This document shows positions 6,722 to 9,145 of a stretch of 9,145 bases of DNA, one piece after another (the stretch's first letter is position 1; every line of letters begins with the position of its first letter). This stretch comes from Candidatus Tayloriibacteriota bacterium (GTDB taxonomy: Bacteria > Patescibacteriota > Minisyncoccia > Phycocordibacterales > JARIHA01). The notes beneath the pieces are model-generated. The model made no database searches and was not told the DNA's origin. It saw nothing but the letters and a program-made list of their open reading frames with translations. Where the stretch lies: assembly GCA_029288475.1 (NCBI GenBank), contig JARIHA010000093.1:1-9145 (forward strand). The letters are read 5' to 3'. The position numbers were made by a program, and so were the translations under genes.

Positions 6722-6733
6722 TTGGATAAACCC

Positions 6734-7849
6734 ATGTCACCTAAAAAATCAGCGACAAAAGAAATGCCGAAGGCCGCAAAACCAATTGAGGCAGAAAAAG
6801 AAACTGGCCCTATGTCAGATTCTACAGACATAGAGATGGAAGACGCGAAAGAAAGCAAGAAAGGAAAAGATACTGAAAATATCGAAGAAACTATTCGCCA
6901 GATCAAAACAAAGTTCGGTGACGACGCGATAATGAAACTTGGAGAAAAGCCCCGAGTAGATATCGACGCCATCCCTACTGGATCAATTGGTCTTGATGCC
7001 GCACTCGGTGTAGGAGGAATGCCTCGCGGAAGAATAATTGAAATCTTTGGACCTGAATCATCTGGAAAGACTACCCTCTCCCTTCATATCGTTGCAGAAG
7101 CTCAAAAGAAGCATGGCATATGCGCCTTCATCGATGCTGAACACGCAATGGATCCTGAGTACGCAAAAAGACTCGGAGTAAAAATAGACGAACTTCTCAT
7201 TTCACAGCCGGACACAGGTGAACAAGCTCTCGAAATCGTAGAAAGCCTTGTTCGATCTGGAAAGATGGACGTGATCGTGATCGACTCCGTAGCCGCTCTT
7301 ACCCCTAAAGACGAGATCGAGGGCGACATGGGTGCTCACCATGTCGGAAAACAAGCACGACTAATGTCACAAGCCCTAAGAAAACTTACCGGCATAGTAG
7401 CTAAGAGCAAGACCATCGTTATTTTCATAAACCAGATCCGTATGCAGATTGGCGTAATGTTTGGAAATCCAGAAACAACTCCAGGAGGAAAAGCGCTTAA
7501 ATTCTACACTTCTGTTCGTCTCGATATCCGCCGCATCGCTCAAATCAAGAAAGGTGAAGAAGTGATGGGAGGAAGAGTGCGAGTAAAGGTAGTGAAGAAC
7601 AAGGTAGCCGCGCCTTTCAAGCAGACAGAATTTGATCTCATGTACAACGAAGGAATCTCAAAAGAAGGTGAGATCATCGCTTTGGGAGAAAAAATGGGAA
7701 TCATGACCAAATCTGGCACCTCTTATAGCTATGGTGAGGTTAAGCTTGGACGAGGATACGACGCCACACGACAGTTCCTAAAGGAAAATACCAAGATTAG
7801 CAATGATATCCTCAAAGAGATCAGGAAAAAGCTTGCAGAAGCACTATAA
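6734..7849 (+). CDS. recA: Recombinase RecA
   Basis: RecA polymerises on single-stranded DNA, catalyses strand exchange and stimulates LexA-type cleavage. From the ATG at 6734 it has 371 residues. Walker A is GPESSGKT (106-113). Walker B is VIVIDS with D184. The signature ALRKLTG and the loop-2 stretch GNPETTPGGKALKFY (from about 244) are intact, as is VKVVKNKVAAPFKQTEF. Two features differ from E. coli RecA: about 39 extra N-terminal residues rich in Lys, Glu and Asp precede the conserved IEETIRQIKTKFG helix, and the C-terminal acidic tail is absent (the protein ends KKLAEAL). A TTG at 6722, directly after the upstream TAA, would add four residues; I prefer the ATG, with a weak GGA 8-10 nt before it. 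Its position directly behind the ftsK gene pair suggests expression from the ftsK promoter. No LexA box was recognised. Confidence 0.97.
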   Translation: MSPKKSATKEMPKAAKPIEAEKETGPMSDSTDIEMEDAKESKKGKDTENIEETIRQIKTKFGDDAIMKLGEKPRVDIDAIPTGSIGLDAALGVGGMPRGRIIEIFGPESSGKTTLSLHIVAEAQKKHGICAFIDAEHAMDPEYAKRLGVKIDELLISQPDTGEQALEIVESLVRSGKMDVIVIDSVAALTPKDEIEGDMGAHHVGKQARLMSQALRKLTGIVAKSKTIVIFINQIRMQIGVMFGNPETTPGGKALKFYTSVRLDIRRIAQIKKGEEVMGGRVRVKVVKNKVAAPFKQTEFDLMYNEGISKEGEIIALGEKMGIMTKSGTSYSYGEVKLGRGYDATRQFLKENTKISNDILKEIRKKLAEAL

Positions 7850-7857
7850 CACCTCAA

Positions 7858-7899
7858 GAAGCTTGAAAAATAGACAATTCAAGCTTCCTCAGCTAGAAT
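7858..7899 (+). promoter_or_regulatory. Predicted efp promoter inside a 10-bp inverted repeat
   Basis: TAGACA (7871-7876) and TAGAAT (7894-7899) each match 5 of 6 consensus bases with a 17-bp spacer. A perfect inverted repeat, GAAGCTTGAA (7858-7867) with TTCAAGCTTC (7878-7887), has the -35 hexamer in its 10-bp centre. A second 10-bp palindrome, TTACTAGTAA (7907-7916), lies at the expected start of transcription. The repeat could be an operator, or a hairpin at the 3' end of the recA mRNA, though no T-tract follows. Confidence 0.5.
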
Positions 7900-7935
7900 G
7901 GCTAGGTTACTAGTAAAGACTAATACCATACACCT

Positions 7936-8508
7936 ATGGCAATGCTTGAATACAATGAAGTAAGAGAGAGAAAATACATCATCTTTGAAGGTGAGCCTTT
8001 TGAAGTGCTCGGTTCCCATGTATTTCGCAAACAGCAGCGAAAGCCGGTAAACGCAACCAAGCTCAAGAGCCTCCTTACAGGACGAATTGTGGAACATTCT
8101 TTCCACGTGTCAGACAAAGTTGAAGAAGCAGACCTTTCCACTCGCGAGATCAAGTATCTCTACGCAAATAAGGGAGAATACTGGTTCTGTGAATCTGCCG
8201 ATCAAAGCAAGCGCTTTAAGCTTGAGGAAGCGCTCGTAGGCAGCCAAATAAAGTTTGTAAAATCAAACTCACTCGTCAACGCACTTGTCTTTGATGATAG
8301 AATCATCGGAGTAAAACTTCCTATCAAGGTTGAGCTTAAGGTCACTGAGGCCGCTGATGCAGTAAAAGGTAATACTGTGCAAGGAGGAACAAAGATTGTA
8401 ACCCTTGAAACAGGTGCAACCATCAACGTACCGATGTTCGTCAATCAAGGCGACATCATCCGAATCAATACAGAGACCGGCGACTACAACGAACGAGTAG
8501 GAAAATAA
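7936..8508 (+). CDS. efp: Translation elongation factor P
   Basis: This 190-residue protein is close to the family's usual 185-190. EF-P binds between the P and E sites of the ribosome and relieves stalling at proline runs. The three-domain order is visible: the KOW-like N-terminal domain (about 1-65, with YIIFEGEPFEVL and KLKSLLTG), the central OB domain (about 70-130, with LYANKGEYWF), and the C-terminal OB domain (about 132-190, with LETGATINVPMFVNQGDIIRINTETGDY). In domain I the loop that in E. coli reads PGKG, with modified Lys34 at its tip, here reads RKQQRKP (residues 31-37), so the tip aligns with Gln34 or a neighbour. No modification enzyme is seen in the window. The ATG at 7936 follows a predicted promoter and has no Shine-Dalgarno. 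The gene ends just before a strong bidirectional terminator. Confidence 0.96.
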   Translation: MAMLEYNEVRERKYIIFEGEPFEVLGSHVFRKQQRKPVNATKLKSLLTGRIVEHSFHVSDKVEEADLSTREIKYLYANKGEYWFCESADQSKRFKLEEALVGSQIKFVKSNSLVNALVFDDRIIGVKLPIKVELKVTEAADAVKGNTVQGGTKIVTLETGATINVPMFVNQGDIIRINTETGDYNERVGK

Positions 8509-8536
8509 AAGTCCAATTCTCTCATCATACTGCAAC

Positions 8537-8564
8537 AAAAAAACCGCCAATTGGCGGTTTTTTT
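8537..8564. terminator. Bidirectional rho-independent terminator
   Basis: The 28 bp form a perfect palindrome: seven A, ACCGCC-type stem, AATT centre, GGCGGT and seven T. In RNA from either strand this gives a GC-rich stem followed by a U-tract. It lies between efp (plus) and rpsR (minus), which converge here, so it can end both transcripts. Confidence 0.95.
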
Positions 8565-8580
8565 GAACGATTGAACGTTT

Positions 8581-8787
8581 TTACTGCGCTACGTAAGGCA
8601 ATAAAGCCATGAAACGAGCACGCTTTATAGCATTAGCAAGTTTTCGCTGATTCTTTGTGCTCACACCTGTCTTCTTTCGAGACATCATTCGAGCATGAGG
8701 ATTGAGAAACTTCTTCAGGATCTCAGTATCCTTGTAATCAATATGCTGAATATTATTTTGTGAGAAGTAACATTGTTTGTTTGTCAT
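8581..8787 (-). CDS. rpsR: 30S ribosomal protein S18
   Basis: This 68-residue protein matches the S18 core: HIDYKDTEILKKFLNPHARM, the basic TGVSTKNQRKLANAIKRAR stretch and the ending MALLPY. S18 binds S6 and 16S rRNA on the small-subunit platform. It is slightly shorter than E. coli S18 (75 residues), mainly at the N-terminus. It lies 47 bp downstream of ssb on the same strand, the order of the common rpsF-ssb-rpsR operon. The ATG is at 8785-8787, with only a weak GAG about 13 nt upstream; termination is at 8537-8564. Confidence 0.96.
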   Translation of the reverse strand: MTNKQCYFSQNNIQHIDYKDTEILKKFLNPHARMMSRKKTGVSTKNQRKLANAIKRARFMALLPYVAQ

Positions 8788-8834
8788 GTTAGTATGCTCA
8801 GGTTTATAATTTTTAATAGTGGTATTTATTATGG

Positions 8835-9145
8835 TTAAAATGGAATGTCTTCTGGATTTATCTCTTCCTCAGGATAATCAATCGTATCCATCGGAGCCTT
8901 TTCATCCTTTGCTTTCGAAGCCGCTTTTGGAGCACTTGAAGCTCCTTCACCGCCTCCGTACGAAGCGCCTGGCGCTCCGGCTCGCGGTCCAAACTGCACT
9001 CGGTCCGCAACTATCTCCGTCCTATACTTCTTTCCTCCTTCTGCGTCCCAGCTTCTTGTCTGCATTCTTCCTTCAATCAAAGCTGATGATCCTTTCTTAA
9101 GATACTGAGCTGCTGTTTCCGCCTGTCTTCCAAACACTACTACGT
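8835..9145 (-). CDS. ssb: Single-stranded DNA-binding protein, C-terminal part
   Basis: The frame is open to the right edge, so the N-terminus is missing; 102 residues are visible. VVVFGRQAETAAQYLKKGS, IEGRMQTRSW and TEIVADRVQFG are the last strands and helix of the SSB OB fold. A Gly/Ala/Ser/Lys-rich flexible linker follows, then the acidic tip NPEDIPF, which recruits partner proteins such as those of replication and repair. The GTG at 9135-9137 is an internal valine, not a start. It is followed by rpsR on the same strand, and rpsF is expected just beyond the window. Confidence 0.95.
   Translation of the reverse strand, partial: VVVFGRQAETAAQYLKKGSSALIEGRMQTRSWDAEGGKKYRTEIVADRVQFGPRAGAPGASYGGGEGASSAPKAASKAKDEKAPMDTIDYPEEEINPEDIPF

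Noticed and set aside
6722..6724. TTG as the recA start
   Set aside because: An ATG lies 12 bp downstream with a better spaced GGA; the TTG abuts the previous stop. It cannot be fully excluded.
1..9145. UGA reassigned to glycine, as in some CPR lineages
   Set aside because: None of the seven visible stops is TGA, but no in-frame TGA was found in any gene and glycine is encoded by GGN, so there is no evidence for reassignment.
1..9145. CRISPR array, insertion sequence, prophage or diversity-generating retroelement
   Set aside because: No regularly spaced direct repeats, transposase, integrase or reverse transcriptase was seen; the helical N-terminus of the regulator-like protein alone does not support a retroelement accessory role.

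Overview
The window looks like ordinary chromosomal DNA from a Candidate Phyla Radiation bacterium (Patescibacteria), most likely Parcubacteria. The grounds are protein character: a secreted surface protein with one peptidoglycan-binding domain followed by beta-sandwich repeats, containing a block (about residues 391-430) that I recognise from Parcubacteria surface proteins; an EF-P whose loop lacks the usual PGKG; a helical protein with a C-terminal winged helix; and a compact ftsK/recA/efp region with few Shine-Dalgarno sequences. All seven visible stop codons are TAA or TAG. No database search was possible, so the lineage is an inference.

Layout. Positions 1-2431 (minus) hold the N-terminal 810 codons of a very large exported surface protein that runs off the left edge. 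Positions 2432-3078 are a 647-bp gene-free, AT-rich stretch with several strong inverted repeats and one perfect DnaA-box 9-mer. Positions 3079-3876 (minus) encode a 265-residue putative DNA-binding protein. A divergent intergenic region (3877-4075) separates it from a plus-strand run: ftsK (4076-6343), a small membrane-anchored Ig-like protein (6368-6721), recA (6734-7849) and efp (7936-8508). A perfect bidirectional terminator at 8537-8564 closes this run and the convergent minus-strand rpsR (8581-8787) and ssb (8835 to the right edge). The last two are the usual end of an rpsF-ssb-rpsR operon.

How the genes work together. FtsK (chromosome translocation at the septum) and RecA (homologous recombination) appear co-transcribed with a small envelope protein between them. 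EF-P, S18 and SSB are housekeeping translation and replication functions. The regulator-like gene lies between the surface protein gene and ftsK.

The most unusual signal is a short motif, TGTC(C/T)TTTA, repeated in both orientations in and around the regulator-like gene (3040-3983). One related inverted repeat covers that gene's predicted -10 element, which suggests autoregulation. Other points worth a look are the structured leader of the surface protein gene, the noncanonical EF-P loop, a 10-bp inverted repeat centred on the predicted efp -35 element, a possible leaderless ftsK transcript, and a charged N-terminal extension on RecA with no C-terminal acidic tail.
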